Positions 47,146 through 56,890 are shown, counted from the stretch's first letter. The stretch is 64,000 nt of DNA from JANXUC01 sp964619065 (GCA_964619065.1 CAZUCC010000004.1:54876-118875); one strand, 5' to 3'. A program made the numbers and translations. The notes: generated by a model not told the origin, from the letters alone.

Positions 47146-47790
47146 ATGAAGGCAATTGGCTGGAGCAAAATCGTTGTGTTCCCGGTGTGCCTGATCCCGG
47201 TTGCGCGCCTGGGGTTGTCCGCGTACCAAGGAAACCTCGGCGCGAATCCGCTCGAAGTGATTACCCACACCACGGGCGATTGGACACTGCGCTTCCTGCT
47301 GATTACCCTGAGCGTCACGCCGCTGCGGCAGCTCACGAAACAGTACTGGATGATCCAGTACCGGCGCATGTTGGGGCTGTTTGCGTTCTTCTACGGCACG
47401 TTGCACTTCACCACCTACATCTGGTTCGACAAGTTCTTTGATTGGCATGAAATGCTGCATGATATCGCCAAGCGGAAGTTCATCACGGTCGGCTTCCTGG
47501 CGTTCATTCTCCTGATTCCGCTAGCGGTTACGTCGACGAAGGGAATGATCCGACGGCTGGGCAAACGCTGGACTGCACTGCACCGTTTGATTTATGTAAG
47601 CGCGATCGCCGGTGTGATCCATTATTTGTGGCTGGTGAAGGCGGATCACCGCCTGCCTCTTACCTATGGAGCAATTCTTGCCGTGCTGCTTACTTATCGT
47701 ATTGTAAAGTGGGCGGGGCCGAAACTGGCGGCCGGTCGGGTTGCGGCTGTGGAGGGGGAAGTAGTTTCGCTTAGTGACCGCCGCCGCTGA
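47146..47790 (+). CDS. msrQ: Haem-binding membrane subunit of methionine sulfoxide reductase
   Basis: 214 residues, six membrane segments, ferric-reductase-like fold. Candidate haem ligands are His in GTLHFTTY (about 88) and His in TALHRLIY and GVIHYLW. It passes electrons from quinol or flavin to MsrP in the periplasm. It converges with pntB and their stops overlap by 20 bp (47771-47790). Confidence 0.92.
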   Translation: MKAIGWSKIVVFPVCLIPVARLGLSAYQGNLGANPLEVITHTTGDWTLRFLLITLSVTPLRQLTKQYWMIQYRRMLGLFAFFYGTLHFTTYIWFDKFFDWHEMLHDIAKRKFITVGFLAFILLIPLAVTSTKGMIRRLGKRWTALHRLIYVSAIAGVIHYLWLVKADHRLPLTYGAILAVLLTYRIVKWAGPKLAAGRVAAVEGEVVSLSDRRR

Positions 47791-49178
47791 GTTCGCGGAC
47801 GATGTTTCCTACGAACGCTTTGGCATCCCCAAACAGCATGAGTGTCNNNNNNNNNNTTCTTGGGGTTGTAGAACAGCGGGTTGTCGATGCCGGCGAAGCC
47901 GGGGCTCATGCCACGCTTGATGACCATCACCGTGCGCGCTTTGTCCACGTCGAGAATTGGCATGCCGTAAATTGGGCTGGAGGCGTCGGTGCGGGCAGCG
48001 GGGTTGGTGACATCGTTGGCGCCGATGATGAGCGCGACATCGGTTTGCGGGAAGTCGCCATTGATGTCGTCCATTTCGATGAGGCGGTCGTAGGGAATGT
48101 CAGCTTCGGCAAGGAGCACGTTCATGTGGCCGGGCATGCGCCCCGCTACGGGGTGGATGGCGAACTTGACCTCCACACCTTTCTTGGTGAGCGCGTCGTA
48201 CATTTCGCGGACTTTGTGCTGCGCCTGCGCGACAGCCATGCCGTAACCGGGAACAACCACGACTTTGTTGGCGGCAGCAAGAATTCCGGCGGACTCTTCC
48301 GGAGTCGCACTACGCACGGTCTTCTGCTCTCCCGCTCCGGCAGCGGAGGCTTGCACTTGCCCGAAGGCGCCGAAGAGCACGTTCGAGAACGACCGGTTCA
48401 TGGCCTTCGACATGATGACGGAAAGAATGAAGCCGGACGAGCCATCGAGCGCGCCCGCGATGATGAGCAGTTTGTTATTGAGAACGAACCCCATGGCAGC
48501 GGCGGAAAGACCCGCATACGAATTCAAGAGTGAAATCACTGTGGGCATGTCCGCGCCGCCGATGGGAATGATCATCAGCACGCCGATGATGAGAGGAATA
48601 AACACCATCAGCGGGAAGAGATGCGTAGCTCCCGGATGCACGACCAGATACCCGGCGCTGCCGACAGCGATCAACATGAAAACCAGGTTGACGATGTTCT
48701 GGCCTTTATAGGTGATGGGCCGCTGCGGCAGAATTTCCTGCAGCTTGCCCGCCGCCATCAGGCTGCCAGTGAACGTCAGCGATCCGAGGATAACTTCCAT
48801 ACCCAGAACGGTCATCATGAACGGTGAGATATTGGGCGATTGCAAATAAAACTCAGCAGTACCGACGAGCGTGACGCACAAAGCGCCGAAAGCATGACTC
48901 AGCGCCGTCCGCTGCGGGACGGCTGTCATTTGCACTTTACCGAGCGGGACGCCGATGATGCTGCCCAGTACGAGCGCGGCGACAATCCATTTCCATTCGA
49001 CGATGTCTTTGTGCAGCAGCGTGCCACAGATGGCAAGCAGCATGCCGATTTCGCCAGCGAAAACGCCGCGGCGGGCGGAGGCGGGAGAACTCATCCAGTG
49101 CAGCGAGAAGATGAACAACACGCTGGCGATGAGGTAAACGAGTTCGATGGTGTATTGAATCAGGGCTTGTTCGGTCAT
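47771..49178 (-). CDS. pntB: NAD(P) transhydrogenase subunit beta, interrupted by an assembly gap
   Basis: Membrane segments fill residues 1-260 and the NADP-binding domain III follows (VVVPGYGMAVAQAQ, GRMPGHMNVLLAEADIPYD, GANDVTNPAA). Just after NPLFYNPK lies a run of ten Ns (47847-47856). Beyond it the correct frame continues LMLFGDAKAFVGNIVRELSGGGH to a TAA at 47771; reading straight through the Ns gives a false frame. PntB couples proton flow to hydride transfer from NADH to NADP. Last gene of pntAA-pntAB-pntB, all on the minus strand. Confidence 0.92.
47847..47856. other. Assembly gap (10 Ns)
   Basis: The flanking protein sequence is nearly continuous with the PntB family (NPLFYNPK / LMLFGDAK), so very few bases are likely missing and the Ns are probably a placeholder of arbitrary length. 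Confidence 0.9.
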
Positions 49179-49204
49179 GGTCTATTCGCTTACTTGTTAA
49201 TCCG

Positions 49205-49498
49205 CTACTTCGTCGGCCGGCTGGTCTTGAACATCTTCAACATGCGGTCCGTGATGATGAAACCGCCGACGATATTGACGGTGGCAGCGACAACCGCGAT
49301 GGTTCCTAGAACTGTGGCGAAGGTGCTCTTGTGCTCGCCTGCCAGGACAATGGCTCCAACCACAGCGATGGCATCGAGCGCATTCGTGAGCGACATGAGC
49401 GGCGTGTGCAGCAAGGGCGAGACGCGGCGAATGACCAGGAAGCCGACGAATCCCGCCAGCATGAAGATGTACAGACTATCGATCAGATTCGACGGCAT
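49205..49498 (-). CDS. pntAB: NAD(P) transhydrogenase subunit alpha, membrane part
   Basis: 97 residues from ATG 49498, preceded by GGAGG; three hydrophobic segments (about 7-24, 38-58, 65-88). Matches the separate membrane piece of the alpha subunit in three-gene transhydrogenases. Sits between pntAA and pntB on the same strand. Confidence 0.9.
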   Translation of the reverse strand: MPSNLIDSLYIFMLAGFVGFLVIRRVSPLLHTPLMSLTNALDAIAVVGAIVLAGEHKSTFATVLGTIAVVAATVNIVGGFIITDRMLKMFKTSRPTK

Positions 49499-49589
49499 GA
49501 TTCCTCCCACGCTCTCAGCTGAGTCGTATCAGGGCATGGCTTCAGCCATGCCACAAAGCTCCAAGAAAAGGGGCCTTAGCCCCTGAAAA

Positions 49590-50825
49590 TTACTGCGCGA
49601 CTAACGCAGGAAGAGCGAAAAATTCACGAACACGGGTGTTCGCCACTTCCCCGTCGCGCGTAAGCAATGTTTCGCGGACGATATCATCCTCGAGGTTTAT
49701 TTCCGATTTCTGATCTTTCTTGAAAAGATTCAGCAAGAAATTGGTTAGATTGCGCGCATAGAGCTGGCTGGCGTGGTACGGAGCCGTGCTGGCAATGTTG
49801 TAGCGCCCAATGATGGTGACACCATGCTGAATCGAGGTCTCGCCCGGCTTGGTCAGCTCGCAGTTGCCGCCACGCTCGGCGGCGAGATCGAGAATGACCG
49901 AACCCGGAATCATCGCCTTGACCATATCCGCAGTGACCAGCACCGGTGCTTTTTTGCCAGGAATCACGGCTGTAGTAATGACAATGTCGTTCTCTGCTAC
50001 AACCTTGCCCAGTAACTCGCGCTGCTTCTGATAGAACTCTTCACCCTGGGCCGTGGCATAGCCTCGGGCATCCTGCGCATCCTTGGCTTCGATGGCAAGC
50101 TCCACAAAACGTCCACCCAGGCTCTGTACCTGCTCCTTGACCGCGGGGCGAACATCGTAAGCCGATACCACCGCGCCCAAGCGGCGAGCCGTAGCGATGG
50201 CCTGAAGTCCAGCAACGCCAACACCTAAAATCAAAACACGCGCCGGAGTCACCGTTCCAGCGGCCGTGGTCATCATGGGCAGAATTCTCGGCAGCGTATC
50301 GGCGGTAATCAGAACGGACTTGTACCCGGCAATCGACGCCATGGTGGAAAGCGCGTCCATCGCCTGGGCGCGCGTAGTGCGCGGCATCAGCTCAACCGCA
50401 AACGCCATCGCTCCGGTCGCGGCGATTTGCTGGACGATTTCGAGCGATCCGAGAGGGCGCAGGAATCCGACGAGGATCTGGTCTTTGCGCAGAAGCGGGA
50501 TATCGGCCTTGCCGGTCAGGTCGTTCGCGCCGTAGCAAAGCACTTGCGTGATGATGTCGGCGGTCTTGAAAAGCTCGGCGCGCGTGGGGACGATCTTCGC
50601 GCCTTTTTCCGTGTACAAGTTGTCCGGGTATCCAGCTTCGGCACCCGCGCCGCTTTCGACGGCAACTTCAAACCCAGCCTTCGTGAGGTTTGGCACCACT
50701 AGCGGAACCAGCGAAACCCGTCGCTCGCCAGGGTAAATCTCCTTCGGGACACCGATGATCAAACCATGGTCCTTTCCGTTGGGCGATTTCCCCGCCCGCC
50801 GTACTTCGACAGCAGAGCTAGTCAT
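49590..50825 (-). CDS. pntAA: NAD(P) transhydrogenase subunit alpha, NAD-binding part
   Basis: 411 residues. GVPKEIYPGERRVSLVP at the start is shared with alanine dehydrogenase-type proteins; RVLILGVGVAGLQAIATARRLGA is the NAD Rossmann loop of domain I. It binds NADH on the cytosolic side and, with pntAB and pntB, makes NADPH. First gene of the operon. Confidence 0.92.
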   Translation of the reverse strand: MTSSAVEVRRAGKSPNGKDHGLIIGVPKEIYPGERRVSLVPLVVPNLTKAGFEVAVESGAGAEAGYPDNLYTEKGAKIVPTRAELFKTADIITQVLCYGANDLTGKADIPLLRKDQILVGFLRPLGSLEIVQQIAATGAMAFAVELMPRTTRAQAMDALSTMASIAGYKSVLITADTLPRILPMMTTAAGTVTPARVLILGVGVAGLQAIATARRLGAVVSAYDVRPAVKEQVQSLGGRFVELAIEAKDAQDARGYATAQGEEFYQKQRELLGKVVAENDIVITTAVIPGKKAPVLVTADMVKAMIPGSVILDLAAERGGNCELTKPGETSIQHGVTIIGRYNIASTAPYHASQLYARNLTNFLLNLFKKDQKSEINLEDDIVRETLLTRDGEVANTRVREFFALPALVAQ

Positions 50826-50902
50826 GATACAGGAATCTGAATTTTAAATGATGGGCGCGAATGGCGGCTATCGAATCCCCTACGATTCAGCGCGGAGCAA
50901 TG

Positions 50903-51913
50903 TTACGGGAATTGCGGATCCCTGTCCTCGACGGTAGCTCGGATGAGTTCGACCAGCTCCGCCACCACCGAATCCGGGAGATGCTCGTGCGTCAGGCTCT
51001 CGCACAAGGCGGTAAGATCAACTAGTCGTGCCAGCCGACGCCAGTTCTCCGGCAGTTTACCGCCAGCCCGCAGATAGCCCTCCGAGAAATGCGGCTCGGT
51101 GAGAGGCTTCGAAGACTTTTCGTAGCGCAGGAAGTGGCCAATATCGGCAAGCGGCGAACCCGAAATGGCGAACTCCCAATCCAAAACAGCCACTACAACC
51201 CATTCTCCGGCGACGCTTCGTACCAGCAGGTTTCGTTTCCCGAAGTCCCCGTGAACGAGGCAAGCTTCGCCGTCCAGTTGAGCTAGTTCTCGTGCCCACG
51301 CCCAGATCAGGGCATGCGTATGATCGCGCAAACCCTCTTGCATACGCAGCCGCAGGTTCGCTGAAGCGAGACATAAATCCACGAAGCTCGGGATAGGATC
51401 CGCACCTTCCAAAAGTGGCGCTGTGACGCTTGGTCCGGGGGCCAGCCACCCTGGATTCGAGAAAGTGGTGCGGCCGATCGAAGCCAGGGTTGCGCCTGCG
51501 GAGCGCGCCCCTTGGGCGATCGCATTCGTATCACCACTGCGTATCAGGTCTCGGAAACTCATTCCTTCCACGTAACGCATCAGGGCAAATGGAGGAATGT
51601 CCTCTAAGCTACTTGGCTCCGAGTGAATCATTTCTGGAACCGGAACCGATGACCCCACCAGGCGGAATAGATCCCGCTCTTTCTGGCAGATTGAAGCATC
51701 GTGCTCGTAGACACGGAGCACGATTGGCTCGGACCTGGATTCGAGCCAGAGCTTGAAGTTTGCGTTGCGGAGACCGTCGGTCAACGGCAGCATGTCCACA
51801 ACGCGGCTGCGCGGAAACGCGGTATGAACCATACGCTCCACGAGCGCGGCCGGCAACGTGCGGCGCGGCTCCGCACGGGCCCAGCGGGCTTCTTCAGGAG
51901 TGCCAGGGATCAT
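50903..51913 (-). CDS. Aminoglycoside-phosphotransferase-like (APH) kinase
   Basis: 336 residues. VLRVYE contains the probable ATP-binding Lys-equivalent position, LMRYVEG the hinge, CLVHGDFGKRNLL the catalytic Asp and Asn, and AVLDWEFA the metal-binding Asp. These small-molecule kinases include choline, homoserine and fructosamine kinases as well as antibiotic-resistance enzymes; the substrate is not predictable. Divergent from lexA, 133 bp apart. Confidence 0.85.
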   Translation of the reverse strand: MIPGTPEEARWARAEPRRTLPAALVERMVHTAFPRSRVVDMLPLTDGLRNANFKLWLESRSEPIVLRVYEHDASICQKERDLFRLVGSSVPVPEMIHSEPSSLEDIPPFALMRYVEGMSFRDLIRSGDTNAIAQGARSAGATLASIGRTTFSNPGWLAPGPSVTAPLLEGADPIPSFVDLCLASANLRLRMQEGLRDHTHALIWAWARELAQLDGEACLVHGDFGKRNLLVRSVAGEWVVVAVLDWEFAISGSPLADIGHFLRYEKSSKPLTEPHFSEGYLRAGGKLPENWRRLARLVDLTALCESLTHEHLPDSVVAELVELIRATVEDRDPQFP

Positions 51914-52012
51914 AGTCGGTATTATCGCTGATCCTTTCCGTCGATCCTTCCCCTTTCTGGCCCGGCCAGCCCTCTCTGGACAGCCTGTGTTGACGGCACG
52001 TGGACCTGGCTC

Positions 52013-52040
52013 TTGACATTCGCCTTTTATTCGCTAAAAT
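52013..52040 (+). promoter_or_regulatory. lexA promoter, likely leaderless transcript
   Basis: TTGACA (52013-52018), 16-bp spacer, TAAAAT (52035-52040). The ATG of lexA begins seven bases later and has no ribosome site, so transcription probably starts at the start codon. The spacer repeats ATTCGC (twice), a possible LexA half-site. Confidence 0.55.
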
Positions 52041-52046
52041 CGCGGT

Positions 52047-52682
52047 ATGGCTATTACACGGCGGCAACGGCAGGTCTACGACTACATCGCGCGCTTCGTG
52101 CAGGAGAAGGGTTATTCGCCTTCGTTCGAGGAGATCGGCGACGGCATGGGGTTGAACTCGCTCGCGACCGTGCACAAGCATATTTCGAATTTGGAAACCA
52201 AGGGCCTGCTCAAGCGCGGCTACAACCGCAGCCGGTCGATTGATCTGCTGCCGGTGAAGGGCAAGCTCAAGCAGGCCATGGGCATGGGCGCGAGCATGAG
52301 CACCGAGCTTCGGTTGCCGCTGATGGGGCGTATTGCTGCCGGTCAGCCCATCGAAGCGATGGAAACCCCGGAGACGATTTCTCTGGCAGATTTTGTGCAG
52401 TCGAAGGAAGTCTTCGTTTTACAAGTACGCGGCGAATCCATGCAGGACGAGCATATTGTCGACGGCGACTACGTGCTGGTGGAGAAAACGAAGACAGCCC
52501 ACAACGGGGACATCGTCGCCGCGCTGGTGGATGGATCCGACAGCACCTTGAAACGCTTCTACAAAGAAGGCGACAAGATCCGGTTACAGCCCTCGAATGC
52601 CGCGATGAAGCCGATCATTGTTCCGGCGGTAGCCGTGCAATTGCAAGGACGGGTTATTGGAGTGCTGCGGAAGTACGCGTAG
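52047..52682 (+). CDS. lexA: LexA repressor of the SOS response
   Basis: 211 residues, standard length. Winged helix-turn-helix at 1-65 (SPSFEEIGDGMGLNSLATVHKHI region), Ala98-Gly99 self-cleavage site in GRIAAGQ, Ser131 in GESM and Lys169 in STLKRF. RecA bound to single-stranded DNA triggers self-cleavage and induction of repair genes. In this window it is also relevant because the CapH/CapP-type pair may answer to DNA damage too. Confidence 0.94.
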   Translation: MAITRRQRQVYDYIARFVQEKGYSPSFEEIGDGMGLNSLATVHKHISNLETKGLLKRGYNRSRSIDLLPVKGKLKQAMGMGASMSTELRLPLMGRIAAGQPIEAMETPETISLADFVQSKEVFVLQVRGESMQDEHIVDGDYVLVEKTKTAHNGDIVAALVDGSDSTLKRFYKEGDKIRLQPSNAAMKPIIVPAVAVQLQGRVIGVLRKYA

Positions 52683-52738
52683 ACCTCGAATGTCAAGCTC
52701 GTAGATGCTCCGGTAGTGAGCTACCTTGAGAAAACCTC

Positions 52739-53161
52739 ATGCCCGTTAAGAAAAAGGCCCCAGACGCCAAATTTCTGAACGTCGATCTTGATATTTATTC
52801 GAGATCTGATCTCCAGCCCCTCGTTAACGGTTTCGGCGAGAGGGTGATCGCTTTGTATGTAGGCCGCGAGAGAAGGAGGTACTCGGCTCATCTCGAATTG
52901 GCCGTCCAAAGACCCTCTGCGGATGCCACCATACGTGCATTTTGCACCCTAATCCGAGCCCTCCCTAAAACGGAGCGCGAACTGTGGAATCGTGCAAAGA
53001 CGCGAGAGTTCAGCGTCGGCGTGCAAGCAGGACCGCAGCCGTTTGCGTGCGATTTTAGGATCGAAGCTCAGACCATAAAAGCCGTGGCCGAGTTGGGTGC
53101 GCTCATTGTCCTGACTGTCTACGGTCCGGAAAGGGCGAAACGCAGGAATGCCTCAAAGTAG
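52739..53161 (+). CDS. Hypothetical protein
   Basis: 140 residues of mixed alpha/beta character (KFLNVDLDIYSRSDLQPLV, LPKTERELWNRAKTREFSVGVQ, ELGALIVLTVYGPE). The pattern resembles small DUF4279-like proteins but no family is assigned. It overlaps the next gene's longest frame slightly; the preferred start of that gene (53211) avoids this. Confidence 0.6.
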   Translation: MPVKKKAPDAKFLNVDLDIYSRSDLQPLVNGFGERVIALYVGRERRRYSAHLELAVQRPSADATIRAFCTLIRALPKTERELWNRAKTREFSVGVQAGPQPFACDFRIEAQTIKAVAELGALIVLTVYGPERAKRRNASK

Positions 53162-53210
53162 CCCACTACCGACGCTCCAGCTCGCGACACGCTATGGTAG
53201 TGCTCATGTC

Positions 53211-54233
53211 ATGTCGAGTTTGGGCACACTTCGCAAGTCGCCTCGCACTACTCTGGCGGTAATCTTTTTAACGGTCGCTCTCTTGTCCACTCCCTGTTTT
53301 GCCGCCACGTACCAGTACGTTCGTCTGGGGCACGCTGAAGATGCGTCGTCGAAGCCCATTGCTGGATTTGCGCTGATGGGTGGGGGCGACGACCTCGACA
53401 GCGCTTTCAAGTGGCTGTGCGATCGCGCGGACGGCGGCGATTTCCTTATCCTGCGCGCACGTGGCGACGACGACTACAACCCGTATGTGAACGGATTGTG
53501 CAAACTGAATTCCGTTGCGACTTTGATCATTCCGGATCGAGAATCCGCGCAGGATCCGAAAGTCGCGAAAATCATTGCGAACGCGGAAGCCGTGTTTATT
53601 GCCGGGGGAGATCAGTCGCGTTACATCAATTTCTGGCAGGGCACTGGAGTGCAAAAAGCGCTGGAGGTCAACATTGCCGCTGGCAAACCTATTGGAGGTA
53701 CCAGCGCCGGTCTCGCCGTGCTGGGACAGTTTTTGTATTCCGCGCAGGGAGATGCTCCGGATGATCCGGACCTTACCTCACGGCAAGCGCTCGCCGATCC
53801 TTACTTTGAGCGCGTAACGGTGCGGCGGGATTTTGTGAAGATTCCCATTCTGCAGGACACTCTCACGGACACGCATTTCAAAGCGCGCGACCGCATGGGG
53901 AGGAGCCTGGCTTTTCTTTCCCGGATTGTTCAGGATGGCTGGGATGCGCAGCCGAAAGAAATTGCCGTCGATGAAAAGACGGCGGTTCTGGTAGAGCCTA
54001 ATGGAGAGGCGTCGGTGGTGGGTTCGAGCGTCGTTTACTTTATGCGCGTGACGAAGGCGCCTGCGACATGTCAGCCGAAGACGCCGCTTACTTTGCGCGA
54101 CGTTTCCGTGGTGCGGGTTCCGGCCGGGGGAAGTTTTCATGTCGCCGCGTGGACGGGCGAAGGAGAAGCATATTCGCTCTCTGTTGAGAATGGCGTTGTC
54201 ACCTCAACCCAGCCGGGCGGCACAATTTATTAA
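53211..54233 (+). CDS. Secreted cyanophycinase-like peptidase (family S51)
   Basis: 340 residues from ATG 53211, chosen because a signal peptide (VIFLTVALLSTPCFAA) follows; an upstream start at 53148 precedes it by 21 residues. GGTSAGLAVLG carries the nucleophile Ser165, and IAGGDQSRYINFW with ALMGGGDDL are typical of cyanophycinases. The family cuts cyanophycin or beta-aspartyl peptides; export suggests scavenging outside the cytosol. C-terminal 60 residues add a beta domain. Confidence 0.85.
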   Translation: MSSLGTLRKSPRTTLAVIFLTVALLSTPCFAATYQYVRLGHAEDASSKPIAGFALMGGGDDLDSAFKWLCDRADGGDFLILRARGDDDYNPYVNGLCKLNSVATLIIPDRESAQDPKVAKIIANAEAVFIAGGDQSRYINFWQGTGVQKALEVNIAAGKPIGGTSAGLAVLGQFLYSAQGDAPDDPDLTSRQALADPYFERVTVRRDFVKIPILQDTLTDTHFKARDRMGRSLAFLSRIVQDGWDAQPKEIAVDEKTAVLVEPNGEASVVGSSVVYFMRVTKAPATCQPKTPLTLRDVSVVRVPAGGSFHVAAWTGEGEAYSLSVENGVVTSTQPGGTIY

Positions 54234-54260
54234 AGCCCTTCGCGGGATTGCACGTTGCAG

Positions 54261-54297
54261 TCAGGCAAAACAAAACGCCCGGAATCTACCGGGCGTT
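54261..54297 (-). terminator. Intrinsic terminator of trxA
   Basis: AACGCCCGG-AATCTA-CCGGGCGTT (54274-54297) is a perfect hairpin; on the minus strand it is followed by GTTTTGTTTTG. It lies between the convergent stops of the S51 peptidase and trxA and may serve both. Confidence 0.75.
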
Positions 54298-54318
54298 CGC
54301 CTTATCCCTCAAATTCCA

Positions 54319-54651
54319 TTAGCTCATGTGCTTGTCGATGACCTTCTCGATCGTTTCTTTCGGCACATAGCCTACGATCTGTTCCTTCACCTGGCCATCC
54401 TTGAAAATCAAAAGCGTGGGGATGCCGCGAATGCCATAACGGCCCGGCGTGCCGGGGTTCTGGTCCACGTTCATCTTGGCCACTTTGACTTTGCCACTGT
54501 AACTCTCCGCCACCTGATCGACGATCGGCGACAGGGCCTTGCAGGGGCCACACCAAACGGCCCAGAAATCAATCAGTACGGGTTGATCGGACTTCAAAAC
54601 TTCCTGGTCAAAATTCGCGTCAGTCACTTCCAGGATTGCTGTGCTTGCCAT
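54319..54651 (-). CDS. trxA: Thioredoxin
   Basis: 110 residues from ATG 54651 with GGAGGAATC directly upstream; a longer frame adds nine unlikely residues. Active site WCGPC at 33-37, cis-Pro in IPTLLIF. Reduces disulfides in cytosolic proteins. Confidence 0.95.
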   Translation of the reverse strand: MASTAILEVTDANFDQEVLKSDQPVLIDFWAVWCGPCKALSPIVDQVAESYSGKVKVAKMNVDQNPGTPGRYGIRGIPTLLIFKDGQVKEQIVGYVPKETIEKVIDKHMS

Positions 54652-55141
54652 GATTCCTCCAAAAGTTATGCGGCGCAAACGGTGGCGCCGCGCGGGACGT
54701 CAACTATCGTAACACCTCCATAGGTAGATGCTGCAGTAAGGCGGAAGTTGCAGGCGCAGACCGAGGCACAGCAAGCAAAGGACTTAAGGTAGCTCTGATT
54801 GGGTGCAAAGTTGACAGTGTGTATTTCTTTACAGGGCGTCAGGGCTACAGGGCCGCCTGTGGACTTGGATTACTCAAAACAACCAAAACTCGGAGGCAAG
54901 GAGCCGAGCTCATGAAGATTGTCAGGTGCATTTGCATACGCTACCAACAAGTTGCGTCCACCAAAATAAAAGCGCCCTGACGAATCAGGACGCCTCGGCT
55001 CGGCAGCCCTCCCCCAGGTCTGCCAAACTTACAAGAGCGAGTGTAGGACGGATGCGCACTCTGGCCTAGATCACTACAGTAATCTCGAGTTGAGCGGCAC
55101 AGTAACCTGGGATGGTTACCTGACTCAAAGTTTCCTGCGTC
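54652..55141. other. Intergenic stretch, possible hairpin
   Basis: No gene recognised. An imperfect hairpin (GCGCCCTGA-CGAA-TCAGGACGC, about 54973-54994) may be a terminator for the convergent/adjacent minus-strand gene at 55142 or a structured RNA. Confidence 0.4.
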
Positions 55142-56890
55142 CTACGGACGATGCCATGTCTTACCGCCGTCCTTAGTGGTCCAGACTTCATGGCTGACGG
55201 TTTCGATTCGGCCATGCTGGGCATCCTGAAAGTCCAGGGTCACGATATCGCCGGTGAGTGTCGCGTGCCGGTCGCGCACGATCACTTGGATGAAGTGGCT
55301 GCCACCATCGGAAGAATGGAAAAGTGCACCGGTATGTCCACCAGCCCAGACGTGAAAGCCCGCCGTAGCCACCACGCGCAGCTTGACAGGTTGGCCGAGG
55401 CTGACGCTTTCCCAGCTTTTCCCACCATCGAAAGAGCGCTGCAAATCGCCCGCGCCGGTAATCTGCCAGGTTGCGGCCTGAAGGGCCCTGCCGAAAACAG
55501 CCATGTTCCCGATTCGCGCGGAGCTGGCGTGCAACTCGCTTGTTTTATCGAGGCTCGCTTTTTTGTTGGAAGTTTCCGTCTGGACTGAAGAAGCTTCCGC
55601 CGCGACAGTGACTGTTTCCGAAACCGTGCCCACCTGCAACCTCGCATCCACGGCAATAGCCGGGGATTCGAGGTTGACTCCTTGGCGGATATAGTCCTGA
55701 AACCCACTCTTCGAGACAGCGACTGTGTAAGGGCCCGTTGGGACAGAAGGCACATCGTAGATGCCCGCTGAGTTCGTGGCAGTGACAATTTTCTCGCCTG
55801 TTACGGTATTTGTGATCGTAACTTTCGCGTCCGCTATTACTCCATTCGAGGCATCGACCACTTGCCCTCGGATTTCTCCCTGTCTCAAAACAGGCGCAGT
55901 GGCAACAGCTCCTGCAACGACCGTCTGCGCGTAAGCGCCGACTTCAACCTGCCCCGAAGCACTCCCTGTCGCGGGATTTTTCTCTTTGGCACGATCCTTC
56001 TCGTCCTTTTGCGCAATTTCATCCTGAGCGAATTTGTCTTGAGTCACCTTAGCTGCGTCGGGATTGGCTCCATTCTGTTTCGCAACTTCCGCGTCGGGAG
56101 CCTCGGCAGGTTTCGAGTCGCCTCTCGCAGCACCCGCCGACCCTGGCGCTAACTGGACTAGCTGGTTAACATCGCGGCCGTTCAGTGGCAGATTCCGTTC
56201 GTTGGTATCTGTCTTGTTGTTGGAAATTGTGTTGTTCGCAATGTAGCCTGCCGCGTTGTTATTCATTGGTGAAGGCCCGTGGGCAAAAGGCACAACCGGA
56301 CGCCTCGCTCTCGAATAGGCAGCGATTGACGCGTCGGCGCCGAGCCGCGGTGGGACCGCTGGTTGCACAGCGAATTTTCGTTCCGTGCGCAACTCGCCGC
56401 CAACCGTTGAGGCAGATTTGTCCGTATCCTCTAAGTTGGGCTCGCTTGCCGCAGGGGAGGACATCGGCGGAGAAACGCGCTTCTCTGCAACCAACGCTTC
56501 GCTAGGTTGCCTCTTATGGAGCACAGCCAAAGTAACGGCCAGGACAGCGCACGCCGCCAAGGCTCCCCAGCGTAAAAATAATCCGCGCGAGCCCTGCGGT
56601 CTGGCCCTGATTAACACACCGCCCGTGGTTGCTTCTTCCGGTTGCGCGAGCGCAACAACCTCACGGCATGCCGCGCACACAGCGAGGTGCTTCATGACGA
56701 TGTTGCGCTCAGGGTCGGGCAGAGTCTGTTCGACAAACGCAGTCAGCAGGTCAGCCTCGGGGTGCGAGGCCGCATCCGCGCGAGCTTCTCGCTCCGCCAA
56801 CCTGTTCGTCACGATTTTGGGCATCTCAAACAACTGCAACTCCTGTTGTGACCGGCTATCGGCTTTCGGCCCTTCCAAAACTACTTCCAC
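55142..56890 (-). CDS. Anti-sigma factor fused to carboxypeptidase-like and exo-sialidase/YCF48-like domains
   Basis: 582 residues from GTG 56890; ATG 56824 is an alternative. A zinc-binding anti-sigma motif (HLAVCAACR, about 68-76) precedes one membrane helix (WGALAACAVLAVTLAVLH, about 107-124). Outside follow a low-complexity linker, a plug-like LNGRDVNQLVQLAPG motif, a CarboxypepD-reg Ig domain (GEIRGQVVDASNGVIADAKVTIT, about 338-425, as in TonB-dependent receptors) and C-terminal repeats with SFDGGKSWESV and TTKDGGKTW, typical of beta-propeller BNR/YCF48 proteins. It follows the ECF sigma gene by 24 bp and should hold that sigma at the membrane until an outside signal is sensed. Confidence 0.82.
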   Translation of the reverse strand: MEVVLEGPKADSRSQQELQLFEMPKIVTNRLAEREARADAASHPEADLLTAFVEQTLPDPERNIVMKHLAVCAACREVVALAQPEEATTGGVLIRARPQGSRGLFLRWGALAACAVLAVTLAVLHKRQPSEALVAEKRVSPPMSSPAASEPNLEDTDKSASTVGGELRTERKFAVQPAVPPRLGADASIAAYSRARRPVVPFAHGPSPMNNNAAGYIANNTISNNKTDTNERNLPLNGRDVNQLVQLAPGSAGAARGDSKPAEAPDAEVAKQNGANPDAAKVTQDKFAQDEIAQKDEKDRAKEKNPATGSASGQVEVGAYAQTVVAGAVATAPVLRQGEIRGQVVDASNGVIADAKVTITNTVTGEKIVTATNSAGIYDVPSVPTGPYTVAVSKSGFQDYIRQGVNLESPAIAVDARLQVGTVSETVTVAAEASSVQTETSNKKASLDKTSELHASSARIGNMAVFGRALQAATWQITGAGDLQRSFDGGKSWESVSLGQPVKLRVVATAGFHVWAGGHTGALFHSSDGGSHFIQVIVRDRHATLTGDIVTLDFQDAQHGRIETVSHEVWTTKDGGKTWHRP

